Positions 33,327 through 43,254 of a DNA stretch of 64,000 nucleotides are shown here, in pieces. A program made the position numbers and the translations under genes. This DNA comes from Alphaproteobacteria bacterium (GTDB lineage Bacteria; Pseudomonadota; Alphaproteobacteria; UBA9655). The stretch spans positions 43,034-107,033 of the forward strand of contig JAGONT010000005.1 of NCBI GenBank assembly GCA_017992885.1, read 5' to 3'. Under the pieces are notes generated by a model. The model was given only the letters and a program-made list of their open reading frames with translations. It did no database searches and had not been told where the DNA came from. How positions within the stretch are numbered: the first letter of the stretch is position 1; the number at the start of each line of letters is the position of its first letter.

Positions 33327-34239
33327 TTACAGTGAAATATTCAAAGGTTTTTGCTCCGATAGATTGCCGGATTGATCGGTACAAAAGAAGGGGAGATTAA
33401 AATCTTTTAACCACTTCACTCCTTTTGGACCTTTTAAAAAGGCAATAGTTGTTAAACTCCCTGCAATGAGGCAATGGTCAGCAACGACTGTGACACTGCT
33501 CATTCCTTCAACAGGCCACCCTGTTTTAGGATTGAGAATGTGCGAATAAGTTTTTCCATCAATTTTAATGGATCTTTCGTAGTCTCCACTTGTTGCAATA
33601 GCACCGACTTCCAATCTAACCCTTGCGATTTCTTTTCCGATCTTTCTGGGATGATTGATTCCAATAATCCAGGGTTTTCCATCAACATGTGGCCCGATAA
33701 TTTTTATATCCCCGCCCATATCTATGATGCCGTGGTGTATGCCCCTAGATAGACATATTTTTTCAGTTGTATCAGCAGCATACTCTTTAACAATTCCTCC
33801 AAAATCGATCATCATTCCTTTTTTTGGGAGAGTAAAATTTGGATTTTTCCATTTAACCTTTTCCCAGCCAACAAGTGACAGGAGTTTTTTCAGAGTCTCT
33901 TGGGAAGGAAGAACTGGATTTTTCTTCTCAAATATCCATGCTCGGCGTAGGCTTCCCGCCGTAATGTCAAACAACCCATCACTCATGATAGTACATTGTT
34001 GTGCATAATCCAAAAGCGTCCCTGTTTCTGGATCAACGACAATACCCTCTTTATTCCCAGCACTTCTATTAATAGCCGACGTAAAGCTGGACGCAGAGAG
34101 TAATTTGTGTAATAATAATTAAGGCGATTCACTTCTGCAAAAACAGCTTTAAAAACGTTTTCAGCAGTTAATCCATAGCATAAAACTGCAACCCACAAGG
34201 ACATCCCATTGAAGTAAAGAGACGTTTATATAATTTCAT
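33327..34239 (-). pseudogene. apbE: FAD:protein FMN transferase (ApbE), multiply frameshifted
   Basis: The intact 3' part (to 34013) reads SDGLFDITAGSLRRAW, MIDFGGIVKEYAADT, MGGDIKIIG, SGDYERSIKIDGKTYSHIL and GWPVEGMSSVTVVAD, all diagnostic of ApbE, which attaches FMN to threonine residues of flavoproteins. The 5' part is spread over two other frames: FTSMGCPCGLQFYAMD (34239-34190), then TAENVFKAVFAEVNRLNYYY (to ~34105), then SASSFTSAINRSAGNKEGIV back in the main frame. At least two frameshifts therefore separate the start from the catalytic part. A short product from an internal start at 34013 would lack the N-terminal lobe. Confidence 0.8.
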
Positions 34240-34661
34240 GCGCTATTTTTCTTTATTAATTGCCTCATCATATCCATAATAAAAAATGTTAAAATTTATG
34301 GTAAAGGTTGTCCATAGGTATTATGGGGATCATATGCAGCATAAAGAGGAATTCCATTGTGATTTTTCCCCGGGTTAGAAGATGGCTCCTTGTCTTTGAC
34401 GAACCCCAATGCACCTTTAAAAAAGAATCTTTGGAGAGCGGTATTATTATCAATTCTGGTTGGTCGCAGACGTTACCGCTCACGTGACCACTGTCTGCTG
34501 TGATGGGGTCATTCCGAGCTTGTTGGATATGGATAAGATTGTGAGTGAAAATTTATTGCGTTGTCAAATGTTCCAGCAGAAGAAGGGAGTGTTTGGTTCC
34601 AAAAGCACTTCAAAAAATGGTATGAGCCATTGCTTGAAGAGCCTTAGATGTATGGAATGCT
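34240..34661. other. Degenerate region between apbE and the ELM1-like gene
   Basis: Short frames can be read on the plus strand (for example WFQKHFKKWYEPLLEEP ending at a stop near 34650) but none has a start or a recognisable family. I regard it as decayed coding DNA. Confidence 0.3.
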
Positions 34662-35996
34662 CTATCTGTCAATAAGGCTATAGGTGAGATTTGGCTTCTT
34701 ATCTACTTCCATTCGAATCCATTTTACAAGATCTTTCCTGCTTTTTTCCACGTTCTCTTGTTTCTTTGTACGGCGATATAAACTATCTTCCGCAATCCAT
34801 GGTGGCTGATCAAAAGCGACTTTCACCAGTCTTTGCGCAATAACTTTGCTCGCGCTTGGCTTAACTTCTGCCGTCTCAGAAGCAGGTATTATGTTTTGAT
34901 AATTTTCTAAGACGGAAACCCTTCCTGCCTCTTTCTCGCTCTCTATGTGAGCTATATGTATATTATTCATGGCATCATTGTGGTAAACTAACACTTTCCC
35001 AGGAGGCATCGTATCAATAGAGTCCAAGGGCATAATATCAATCGCTTCAGAAACAACGAACGTGTTTTCTCCAGGAACAATCATTTTTCCTTTTGTTGTC
35101 CTAACAGCCCCTGCTACAAGATCAAAAGCGTTATAAGCGCTGACCCATTCCTTATTTTCAGATGTATTATGTTGAAAATCAAAAATTTTAGACTCGATCC
35201 CCTTATCAGCTAGTTTGTTGACAAAGTGTTCAGTAACGTGGTCAGACCTACCTTCTCGATGCACGGTTAGAAGTTCTTTTCCATTTTTATCATATTTTCC
35301 CGTTCGAGGGGTGTTAAGAATAAGAATGCAAGCCTTAACTCCCCTTTGATTGATTTCTTTTGCTTTCGCAATGACGTAGTTTGCGAGACGTGAGGCATCA
35401 TCTTCCGTAAAGCGTTTCATTTCATTTGTATGTGTTTGCGTATCTCCACCTAAATAGACACCAAGGTAAACATCAGCAGGAGGGAGTTCTTTCCGCCACT
35501 CATCATAAGTTGTCATGTCTGGGCGATGATTATGGGCAATGCCTGCTGTTTCAATAAGTTTTTTACCGAGTTCTTCTTTCACGGAAGAAGAAACATGGGC
35601 TGGGAGAGCAATAAAGTCAACATGCTCTAATAAGTCCTTATCCTTGTATGGCACGAAAGCGGAAGAAGATGTGAGGCAGGTGACAAGATTGGGATCTTTA
35701 TGCAAGTCTTTAACGCTATCAAACCCCCCTTTACCCGTTCCGATAAAAACCACCTTGTCTCTAGAGAGATCTTTTTCAACTTTATCTTTAATTTCCAGGG
35801 AGGTAAGCGTCTTCGCATTTAAGTCTTCAATAGAAATTTTTTCAGGAGCGAGATTTTCAAATGCAGCTCCAATTCCCAAGGCTTGCGCATGATCTTCAGC
35901 ATGATCATGGTTGGAAATCAGATAGAGTTTTAAGGCGTGAGCTTTAAAGATTATCAAAGAAATAACGCTTGTACATATGAAGAAATTTTTTATCAT
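34662..35996 (-). CDS. ELM1-like / putative nucleoside-diphosphate-sugar-binding protein with signal peptide
   Basis: About 444 residues from the ATG at 35996, which begins a signal peptide (FFICTSVISLIIFKAHA); an ATG at 36035 would add 13 residues. Segments DKVVFIGTGKGGFDSVKDL, ADVYLGVYLGGDTQTHT, KACILILNTPRTGKY and PGENTFVVSEAIDIMPLDSI resemble the two Rossmann-like halves of the ELM1/DUF1022 group found in alphaproteobacteria and plants, whose biochemical role is unsettled. The predicted export signal is unusual for that family, so the assignment is tentative. It may be a periplasmic or secreted protein. Confidence 0.45.
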   Translation of the reverse strand: MIKNFFICTSVISLIIFKAHALKLYLISNHDHAEDHAQALGIGAAFENLAPEKISIEDLNAKTLTSLEIKDKVEKDLSRDKVVFIGTGKGGFDSVKDLHKDPNLVTCLTSSSAFVPYKDKDLLEHVDFIALPAHVSSSVKEELGKKLIETAGIAHNHRPDMTTYDEWRKELPPADVYLGVYLGGDTQTHTNEMKRFTEDDASRLANYVIAKAKEINQRGVKACILILNTPRTGKYDKNGKELLTVHREGRSDHVTEHFVNKLADKGIESKIFDFQHNTSENKEWVSAYNAFDLVAGAVRTTKGKMIVPGENTFVVSEAIDIMPLDSIDTMPPGKVLVYHNDAMNNIHIAHIESEKEAGRVSVLENYQNIIPASETAEVKPSASKVIAQRLVKVAFDQPPWIAEDSLYRRTKKQENVEKSRKDLVKWIRMEVDKKPNLTYSLIDR

Positions 35997-36178
35997 TAAA
36001 ATTATCTTTCTATTTACTCTTTGTAAATAATACAAAAAATTCGGTGAATTAACAATATGTTTTGCAGATAAATCTCATCTTGCTCCCTTCTTTGGAGTAC
36101 GGTATGCAACCTGTTAAAATATTGCACAAAATTTAGATAAATTTTTAGCAATGAAAGAACCTTTCAGGTAGAAGTAGT

Positions 36179-38292
36179 TTGCTAAAAAGCCCCCTTAACG
36201 TAAGTCAAGCATCTCAAGAACCATTGAAGACTGATACCTCCAAGTCATCTAATAAAGCGCTTGAATCTCTCATCGGAATCGCTTGGGCCCTTCCTGGGAT
36301 AACACCAGTACAAGCCCAACAATCCATTAGCCAAAATCCTAAAGTAGATGCTTTTTATTCAAGTTATTCAGAAAATAAAAGCCATGAGAAAATTGATACC
36401 TATCAAACATCATTCCTTGCGCCCGTATCATCAGATCTTGAAGTAGAACTAAGATCAACAAAGGACTCTATAACAGGCGCAAGTCTTAATGGCTACTATC
36501 CCAATTTTGTCATCTCTGGAGCTTCACAAGGCGTTATAATCCCAGAAACAAGTACTGATCCCGCTTATCTTTTGACAGATGTATCATCAGGTCCCAGCAT
36601 CGTTGATACAAGAAACCAGATTGAAGCGGGATTACATTATTATTTACCGGAAGGTAAACTTACTTCCTATACGGGGTATTCTACAGAGAATGATTACGAA
36701 TCTTTTTTCGAAAACATCACTACAGAATGGTACTTTAATAAAAAGAATACAGTCTTATATGTTGGAGCTGGATATGCGTACAACATTACAAACGTGACGG
36801 CTGGTTCCCTAGGTAAAGGAATCAGTAATACTGAGAGTTTATTTTTGGGAATAAAACAAGACATTAATAAAGATTTTTACATCCAACAAAATGCAGAAGT
36901 CATATTTGACAACGGTTTTTTGTCTGACTGGTATAAGAACATTACATTTAATGGAGCTGATGATGCTGCTCAAGCCTTAATTGGCCAGGGTCGGCTCAAC
37001 GTGGACCCAATGTTTTTGCTGGGAATGATGTACGTCCGAACCGCCGCATTACAGGGGCTTTTGTCACGAATTTTGTTCACTACATTGCCTATTTTGATTC
37101 TGCCCTTCACTTTAATTATCGTTATGCTGCAAATACTTGGAATATTCACTCCAATACGTTTGAACTTGCCTATTATCAACCATTCCTTAAGAGTTGGGAA
37201 ATTTCTTCTAAAGTAAGATACTATACTCAGGATCGAGCGAGTTTTTATGCTCTTTCCTTCCATACAACGCCCACCCCTCTTTACCTTTATAGTAAGCCCC
37301 TTCGTCGTTACGGCTCATCTGATTGGCGCTTAGCAAATTTTGGCAGCATAGGGTACGATATTACTCTTACAAAATTATTTAAAGATCCTGGTGTAAAACT
37401 AAGCACAACCTTTGGGTTTACAAAAACAGATACGGATTTTAGTTGGAAGAAAAATAAGGGACCAAAAAATCCAAGTAACCAATTTCATTCAAAATATGTA
37501 GCTGTCCAACTCAGCGCGGATTTACCTGAAAAACTTTCCTTTAAGAAACAGGAAAAATGGGATTATGCTTATAGGGAAGGAGAGATTGCCATAGAACCCT
37601 TAACAGTAAGTTTCGTCAGTATGACTTATGGCAGAAAATATTATGATATGCAGCTTGTATCTCCAGGCTTCCATGCTACCCATAATATGTACCGGAATCT
37701 TCGTGGGTTGGGATTAAATGATACCCATCGCAACGGGATTGGCTATGACTTCAAAATTGGCTATTTTCTCTTAGACTTTTTTGAAGTTTTTGCAGATTTG
37801 GGTTTGGTGTATGAAGGTAAGTTAAAACGGCCCACAGTCCCTGTAAATTTTGGCACAACATCGGATATGCTTGCGTTTCAGTTTAAAAACAGAACAACTT
37901 ATCGTACAAATCTTGGTGCAAAATATTATTTTGATACCAAAACAGTTCTTTCTCCCTTTGTAGGTGTCATGGCAGGTATAGAATGGCAACCAAAAACGAA
38001 AGCGAATGTTTATTCCATCCTAGGCGATCCTACCTTCAGTATTTCTCCAGGGCCACTGATAGGAAAATTTGAAATTTTCAAAGCGCAGAATTTATTTAAT
38101 GGAGCCCTTCTTGCCGGTGTCGATTACCGATTCGATAAGAACTTTGCTCTTTCTCTTTCTACAGGACTCTATTATTATCAAAGGAACAAGGCTAAAACAC
38201 TTTTTATACCTAACACTGCTCCTTATAGAATCTCCGATCACAAAAATAAAATTATTACGCCTATTAGCATTTCAATAAAGATTATATTATAA
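36179..38292 (+). pseudogene. DUF3570 outer-membrane beta-barrel protein, frameshifted
   Basis: The 5' frame (36179 to about 37020, TTG start with AGGTAG upstream) has a signal region (IGIAWALPGITPVQAQ) and typical DUF3570 sequence VDAFYSSYSENKSHEKIDTY, LEVELRSTKDSITGAS. Near a T5 run at 37012-37016 the frame is lost, and the match resumes in the next frame: VRPNRRITGAFVTNFVHYIA, NTFELAYYQPFLKSWEISSK, VRYYTQDRASFYA, open through to 38292 with many alternating aromatic beta strands. The two parts together would encode about 700 residues. One indel explains the break; it could be decay, phase variation at the T run or a sequence error. Confidence 0.75.
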
Positions 38293-38320
38293 TTTTTTTT
38301 GAAAAATAAAGAGTGATGTT

Positions 38321-39982
38321 GTGATTTCCGTTACACTTAATTTTTTGAAGCTTTTAGGAACTTCAACCGCCATGATGCTGTTGTTTCTTCCTGCTGTTTC
38401 AGCCATGCATGAGGAACTTGACGGGGAAGAGAGGCACCACTCAATTGTAGCTGCCTCATCCTCATCTTCTTCTGTCGATCCTGATCTATGTGATCTTAAG
38501 AGTAGTATAGTTGCAGGACTTATAAAAGAAGTTGAGATCCTCCAAGCCCATGAGGAAGACTATATTGATTTTTTTAAGGACATGATTACACCAGCAGTAA
38601 TTGTAAGCATTAGAAAAAATATAGAGGCTAATGAAAAAATATTAACTCTTTTGAGAAATTTAAAAATTGGAATATTAACTGAAAATAATACTCTTGCAGA
38701 AGTATTAATTTTAAGATGTACTTTTATAAATTCACGACACAACAATAGTATAATATTTAACCGCTCGCTTTCTCCCAACTCTTCAGAAAATGCCACCATT
38801 TTATACGGTCCAACAGATCCTAATATTTATCATTTATTGACGCCAGAACAACAAATTCTCTCGACAAAAGCGACCGATAAATACCAAACATTTAATAGAA
38901 TTATTTTAGACATAGCTTCTCTAGTCGATTTAAGAACTTTGCCTGCTAAAACAAAAAAACTTTTAAGAGCCTCCCCAACATTATGTTCGCTACTTGAAGA
39001 TAGTTCCAAAGGTCTTGGGCACCCTGATGAGACATTTATGCTTGAAACAACTGAAGGAGGACCAATGAGGGATTGGGAGTATCTGACAACACACATAAAA
39101 AATACTGAGAAAATTGTAATCACAAGCTATTCAAGTTTCCGGAGGGAAGATAAAGAAGCTAGAGTGACTCCCTATGAAAGAAAATTATTTGAACCAACAT
39201 GGGAGCATCCCTATGCTTCTCGTGAGCTTCCCTATCCTGACTTTTTAAAGCCCTATTCATATCTAAAAGGTGTTGCAATATCTACCCTCTCAACCACACA
39301 GGAGAAACGTGGAGGAGAGGAGAGTGATCCCTCACTAGCAACTTCCTCGTATGGGGGTGGATCCTCTTCTAGCGAACCTCCTCCTTTCAGCCTCTTAGAT
39401 GAAGATTCAATGCCAACAGATTTGTGTGTAAGGCAAGAGGCTCCAGCAGACGCTTCTTTGACTGCCCTTGGAGGAGAATTAATTCCAATATGTAGTAGCG
39501 TTTCTATAAAGGATCGAAATACCTTAGAAGATCTGTTTGTGAGCTCCTTCGTAGATACAACTGACGCCTTAAGATTAGCAGGAGAGCAACAGGTGATGGC
39601 TCAAGATCCAGATCCAAAACCTGTTTCTTCACGTGAAAGAGTACGACCTCGAGGAATGCGCATGTTTCATGATACTCCACCAGACACAAAGCATAATGAT
39701 CATCGTCCTCTTAAAGGAAAGCATCTTAAAATTCAAAGAAAATTGTTTGACATCCGAGAGTTTTCTTCCGTCAGGTATCAAGATTTTGCCGCCCTTTGGC
39801 GCGCCATAAATGGCTCTGTCAGCATTAAAAATTCCTCCTCTGGAGGGGCTCATAAAGAGCTTCTTGATAGCCATGGAAAGTTCATAACGGGTATTTTTGC
39901 ACATGGAGAGGCGCAGACATTTGGAAAGCGCTCAATTCAATATATAAGAGATGCATTGATTCAGATTGGTTATGGTCTATAG
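38321..39982 (+). CDS. Secreted protein with a HicA-like C-terminal domain, unknown function
   Basis: 553 residues, GTG start just after the DUF3570 gene. The signal peptide (LLGTSTAMMLLFLPAVSA then M-H-E-E) and a serine-rich linker lead into a helical middle part without known homology. The final ~75 residues (YQDFAALWRAINGSVSIKNS, SSGGAHKELLDSHGKFITGI, FAHGEAQTFGKRSIQYIRDA) have the layout of the double-stranded-RNA-binding-like HicA toxin fold, with the S/G-G-x-H motif where HicA has its catalytic histidine. This is a resemblance, not proof. Export of a HicA-like domain would be unusual. Confidence 0.55.
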   Translation: MISVTLNFLKLLGTSTAMMLLFLPAVSAMHEELDGEERHHSIVAASSSSSSVDPDLCDLKSSIVAGLIKEVEILQAHEEDYIDFFKDMITPAVIVSIRKNIEANEKILTLLRNLKIGILTENNTLAEVLILRCTFINSRHNNSIIFNRSLSPNSSENATILYGPTDPNIYHLLTPEQQILSTKATDKYQTFNRIILDIASLVDLRTLPAKTKKLLRASPTLCSLLEDSSKGLGHPDETFMLETTEGGPMRDWEYLTTHIKNTEKIVITSYSSFRREDKEARVTPYERKLFEPTWEHPYASRELPYPDFLKPYSYLKGVAISTLSTTQEKRGGEESDPSLATSSYGGGSSSSEPPPFSLLDEDSMPTDLCVRQEAPADASLTALGGELIPICSSVSIKDRNTLEDLFVSSFVDTTDALRLAGEQQVMAQDPDPKPVSSRERVRPRGMRMFHDTPPDTKHNDHRPLKGKHLKIQRKLFDIREFSSVRYQDFAALWRAINGSVSIKNSSSGGAHKELLDSHGKFITGIFAHGEAQTFGKRSIQYIRDALIQIGYGL

Positions 39983-40099
39983 GATGTGAAGACCAACCTA
40001 AGTGAGTTTTTAAGGAGAGAGGGGCCTATCTCTTACTCCCAAAGTATATACCCAAACATTTCGAATTATTTTGATTTAATCGTAAGTCTTTGATTCTAC
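39983..40099. other. Short region left of the attachment site
   Basis: No gene seen between the secreted-protein stop and the tRNA fragment. Confidence 0.4.
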
Positions 40100-40149
40100 T
40101 GGTGCGCCCGAAGAGAGTCGAACTCCTAACCTTCTGATCCGTAGTCAGG
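40100..40149 (-). other. 3' fragment of tRNA-Arg(ACG): attachment-site (att) remnant
   Basis: The minus strand reads the 3' two-thirds of a tRNA: anticodon arm with loop CTACGGA (anticodon ACG), variable region, T arm with TTCGACT and acceptor strand CGGGCGC followed by A-CCA. The 5' half (acceptor 5' strand and D arm) is absent; AT-rich DNA takes over at 40150. Such 3' tRNA fragments next to a tyrosine integrase are the hallmark of the duplicated core left by island integration. The orientation places the element to the right of this point. Confidence 0.8.
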
Positions 40150-40353
40150 AAATGTTATTTTTTAAATTTTCTTTTTTCTCCTCATTTTTGTAGTAATTTA
40201 CTTGCGTTTAGAGGGGTTCTTTCTTCTCGTTAAATCTCAATAATTCCCATTAAAACTCATTAATTCTCTCTCTTTTGGTGACAATATGGTGATAATATTC
40301 TTTCATTATGTTAGTTCTTATTAATAGACTAACTCTCATGAGAGAATCACCCA
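40150..40353. other. AT-rich integrase leader
   Basis: About 200 bp between the att fragment and the integrase, presumably holding the integrase promoter and arm-binding sites. I cannot assign individual sites. Confidence 0.3.
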
Positions 40354-41530
40354 ATGCCTAAAATTACCAAACGGTTTGTAGAGAGCATAACCCCTGATCC
40401 TAAAAAAACCTTAAAATATTGGGATAGTGAATTGAAGGGATTTGGCCTTGTCGTCTTGTCAAGTGGAAGACGAACCTATTGTATTCAATATCGCAATGCC
40501 GATCGCATCCAAAAGAGATTAAAGATTGGCGTCCATGTTCAAATTACAACAGAAGAAGCGCGGGTTTTAGCAATAAAACAACTAAGTCAAGTCGTTCATG
40601 GAGAAGATCCCATGGAACAAAAGAAGACTGAAATGGCTCTTCCCCAAATGAGCGAATTGGCGGTTCAGTATTTTGAAAGACACGCTGAACGGAAGCGTGC
40701 AAAAAGCCAAAATGAAGATAAAGCTATGTTAGATCGATACATCTTGCCTGCCTTTGGAGATAAAAGAGTGTCTCAAGTTACTTTTTATCAAATTCAAAGC
40801 CTTCATCTCAAATTAAAGAATATCCCTTATCGTGCTAATAGAATTTTGGCTCTACTTTCAAAAATGTTTACGCTTTCTGATCGCTTGGGGCTGGAGAACG
40901 GATAATCCAGTGCTTGGTATTGAAAGATATCAAGAAGAAAAACGCGATCGGTGGTTAAATGACGAAGAACTGCAGAGGATTTGGAGTGTTTTAGAAGTGC
41001 ACCCGAAGCATTTAACCTCTTATGTGTTTAAGTTTCTTATTTTAACTGGTGCACGTAAAGGTGAAGTTTTACAAGCTACTTGGAATCAATTTGATTTTGA
41101 GAAGGGAGTCTGGACAAAGCCAGCTCATTTGACAAAACATAAGAAGCAAGAGCACCTTCCTCTCTCCGACAAAGCTCTTGACGTTTTACATGCTCTCAAA
41201 GAGCTTATCTCTCAAAACTCACCCTATCTTTTCCCTGGGAAGATAGCTGGCGCTCCTTTACAAGAGATTAAAACCTTTTGGAAGAGACTTCTCAAAGAAG
41301 CAAATCTAGAGAATGTTCGCATTCATGACTTGCGTCATACGCATGCTTTTCATTTGGTTTCAAGTGGCCTTAGTCTCAGTATTGTTGGAAAATTGCTCGG
41401 TCACACACAAGCTTCAACAACTCAGCGTTACGCTCATTTAGCTGATGAACCATTAAGACAAGCTGCTGAATTATTTGGGACTAAACTTAATAAACTTGCC
41501 TCTCATAGCAGCAAGGATAAACAACTTTGA
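40354..41530 (+). pseudogene. P4-type tyrosine integrase, one frameshift
   Basis: The first frame (40354-40905) carries the arm-binding domain (ITKRFVESITPDPKKTLKYW, GFGLVVLSSGRRTYCIQYRN) and part of the core-binding domain. The second (to 41530) carries the catalytic domain with all expected residues: R in LTGARKGEV, K in LTKHKKQEHL, H-x2-R in IHDLRHTHAF, H in LLGHTQASTTQ and the tyrosine in RYAHL. The two join if one T is removed at about 40884-40886 (CGCTTGGGG): ...SDR-WGWRTDNPVLGI. Apart from this indel the gene is intact, so inactivation was recent, or the base is a sequence error. It lies next to the tRNA-Arg fragment. Confidence 0.85.
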
Positions 41531-41643
41531 AGATAATGATCTCTTAAAAAGGTTAGAGCTGATTTACGTAGAGTTTTTCCAAGATTCACCTTGAAGTTGC
41601 AGGACATGTGTTTATTAACAAAAATCTATGAAAAGAAATAATA

Positions 41644-41734
41644 GATCGGCAAAAAAATCGGCAATTTTTTAATTGATATATGAATAATATGATTATAAAA
41701 TAACATAAAATATTAAAAAAAGATCGGCAAAATG
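41644..41734 (+). promoter_or_regulatory. Three ATCGGCAA repeats in the Fic gene leader
   Basis: GATCGGCAAAA (41644-41654), AATCGGCAATT (41656-41666) and GATCGGCAAAA overlapping the Fic ATG (41722-41732) form a repeated element within a ~90-bp AT-rich leader. This looks like an operator set, perhaps for autoregulation through the Fic protein's winged-helix domain, but that is inference. Confidence 0.4.
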
Positions 41735-42895
41735 ACATATTCAATGGATCCAATGATGCCGTCAGAGGGAGAAAAAAACCTTGAAGACTTAGCCTTTGAT
41801 CTCTCAACAAAGGCTCATGTCTTAGCTAATTCTATCCATCCTATTTTGAAAAATAGTATGGCTCACCTTGTAAGGTCCATGAATTGTTATTATAGCAATT
41901 TAATTGAAGGTCACTATACACACCCTAAAGATATTGATAGAGCGCTTCATGCAGACTATGAAACACAACCAGAAAAACGAAATCTTCAGTTAGAAGCGCG
42001 AGCTCATATTGAAGTTCAAGAATTGATTTATCACTTACCTGCTGATACCTCTTTTGTAAGCCAAGAATTTATCAAATGGCTTCATAAGGAATTTTGTTCA
42101 AGACTTCCTGAAGAGCTGCTGATCGTTCGTAATCCGGATACTGGAGAATCAATTAAAGTAGCACCTGGAGAATTTAGAACATCAGCTGTTCAAATTGGTA
42201 AGCACATTCCTCCTACAGCTGAAGAGCTTCTAAAATATATGAAAAGGTTTGAAGAAGCTTATAATCCTGCCTATCACAGTAAGCTTCGGCAGGTTATTTT
42301 AATCGCCGCATCACATCATAGGTTGCTTTGGATCCACCCTTTTTATGATGGCAATGGACGAGTAGCAAGATTGTTTTCAGATTCTTTACTAAGGTCTATC
42401 AATATAAGAAATGATTTATGGTCTATATCAAGAGGATTGGCCCGAACAGTTCAAGACTACAAGAGACACCTTGCTCTAGCGGATTTACCACGATCAAATG
42501 ACTTAGATGGAAGAGGCCATCTTTCGCAGAAAGAACTAACTTCTTTTTGTCAATATTTTCTTGAGATATGTATCGATCAGGTAGAATTTATGGAAAAGCT
42601 TTTGGACTGGAAGAGCTTTCTTTTTCGTCTTGAGGGTCTTTGTGAGACATATATTCAACAAGGCAAACTATTCCCTGGGTCATTTTCTATTTTAAGAGAG
42701 GTATTTTTTGTTGGAATGTTAGAAAGAGGAAAAGTTTCTCTCGTCACGGGCTATAAAGAACGCCAAGCAAGATCGGTCTTATCCCAGCTTATTAAAGAAG
42801 AGTTTCTTACTTCTGACACTCCAAAGGGGAATGTAAAAATGAATTTTCCTCTTAAAATTGTAGGGGATCTTTTTCCTAATCTTTACCCGGCTTAA
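41732..42895 (+). CDS. Fic-domain protein (class II, with inhibitory helix and C-terminal winged helix)
   Basis: 387 residues. The Fic motif HPFYDGNGR (202-210) is complete, including catalytic H202 and the nucleotide-binding R210, so it should transfer AMP (or another nucleotide) onto protein side chains. An N-terminal SNLIEG (55-60) matches the inhibitory-helix motif (S/T-x3-E-G/N) of class II Fic proteins. Residues ~310-387 form a winged-helix-like domain (YKERQARSVLSQLIKEEFLT). No signal peptide, so it may act inside the bacterium or be exported by a type IV system. It sits just inside the predicted island, near repeated ATCGGCAA elements. Confidence 0.9.
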   Translation: MTYSMDPMMPSEGEKNLEDLAFDLSTKAHVLANSIHPILKNSMAHLVRSMNCYYSNLIEGHYTHPKDIDRALHADYETQPEKRNLQLEARAHIEVQELIYHLPADTSFVSQEFIKWLHKEFCSRLPEELLIVRNPDTGESIKVAPGEFRTSAVQIGKHIPPTAEELLKYMKRFEEAYNPAYHSKLRQVILIAASHHRLLWIHPFYDGNGRVARLFSDSLLRSINIRNDLWSISRGLARTVQDYKRHLALADLPRSNDLDGRGHLSQKELTSFCQYFLEICIDQVEFMEKLLDWKSFLFRLEGLCETYIQQGKLFPGSFSILREVFFVGMLERGKVSLVTGYKERQARSVLSQLIKEEFLTSDTPKGNVKMNFPLKIVGDLFPNLYPA

Positions 42896-43254
42896 TTGCC
42901 CTCACTTTAGCTTAGCTCTAAAAAATTGGTTAAATAATAAATCAGAATTTTAATTTCATGGGGAAAATAAGGCAGGAAGGAAAGCTGAAACTTGCAAAAT
43001 AAGCTGTGAGGTTCTCACCTTCTGTTGAAGCAAGAGTCTTTTAGGTGGCCTTTAACTCGTCAGCTCTTAATCATCTGATGTTCTCAGTAGGTCTATATCA
43101 TCTCGAGCATCACTCGTTAAGTCAGCTGAAGAACTTAGATTTTTTGCGGAATAAGCAGAATAACTCAACTCATCCCAGGAAAAAACATTGTTGCCGCGAT
43201 TGCCCGATTTGATCTTTGAGCAAGAGCAAAACGACGGAGTCAATCATGATTAGA
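42896..43254. other. Intergenic region with a short minus-strand open stretch
   Basis: On the minus strand about 43218-43072 reads NRGNNVFSWDELSYSAYSAK, then NLSSSADLTSDARDDIDLLR and ends at TAA, without a good start codon. It may be a fragment of a secreted protein; not recognised. No RNA gene seen. Confidence 0.3.

Noticed and set aside
34460..34675. 71-codon plus-strand frame between apbE and the ELM1-like gene
   Set aside because: No recognisable family, start signal or conservation; probably decayed DNA.
37621..38292. Separate 223-residue membrane protein starting at an internal ATG
   Set aside because: The frame is open far upstream and continues the DUF3570 homology, so it is the 3' part of the frameshifted 36179-38292 gene.
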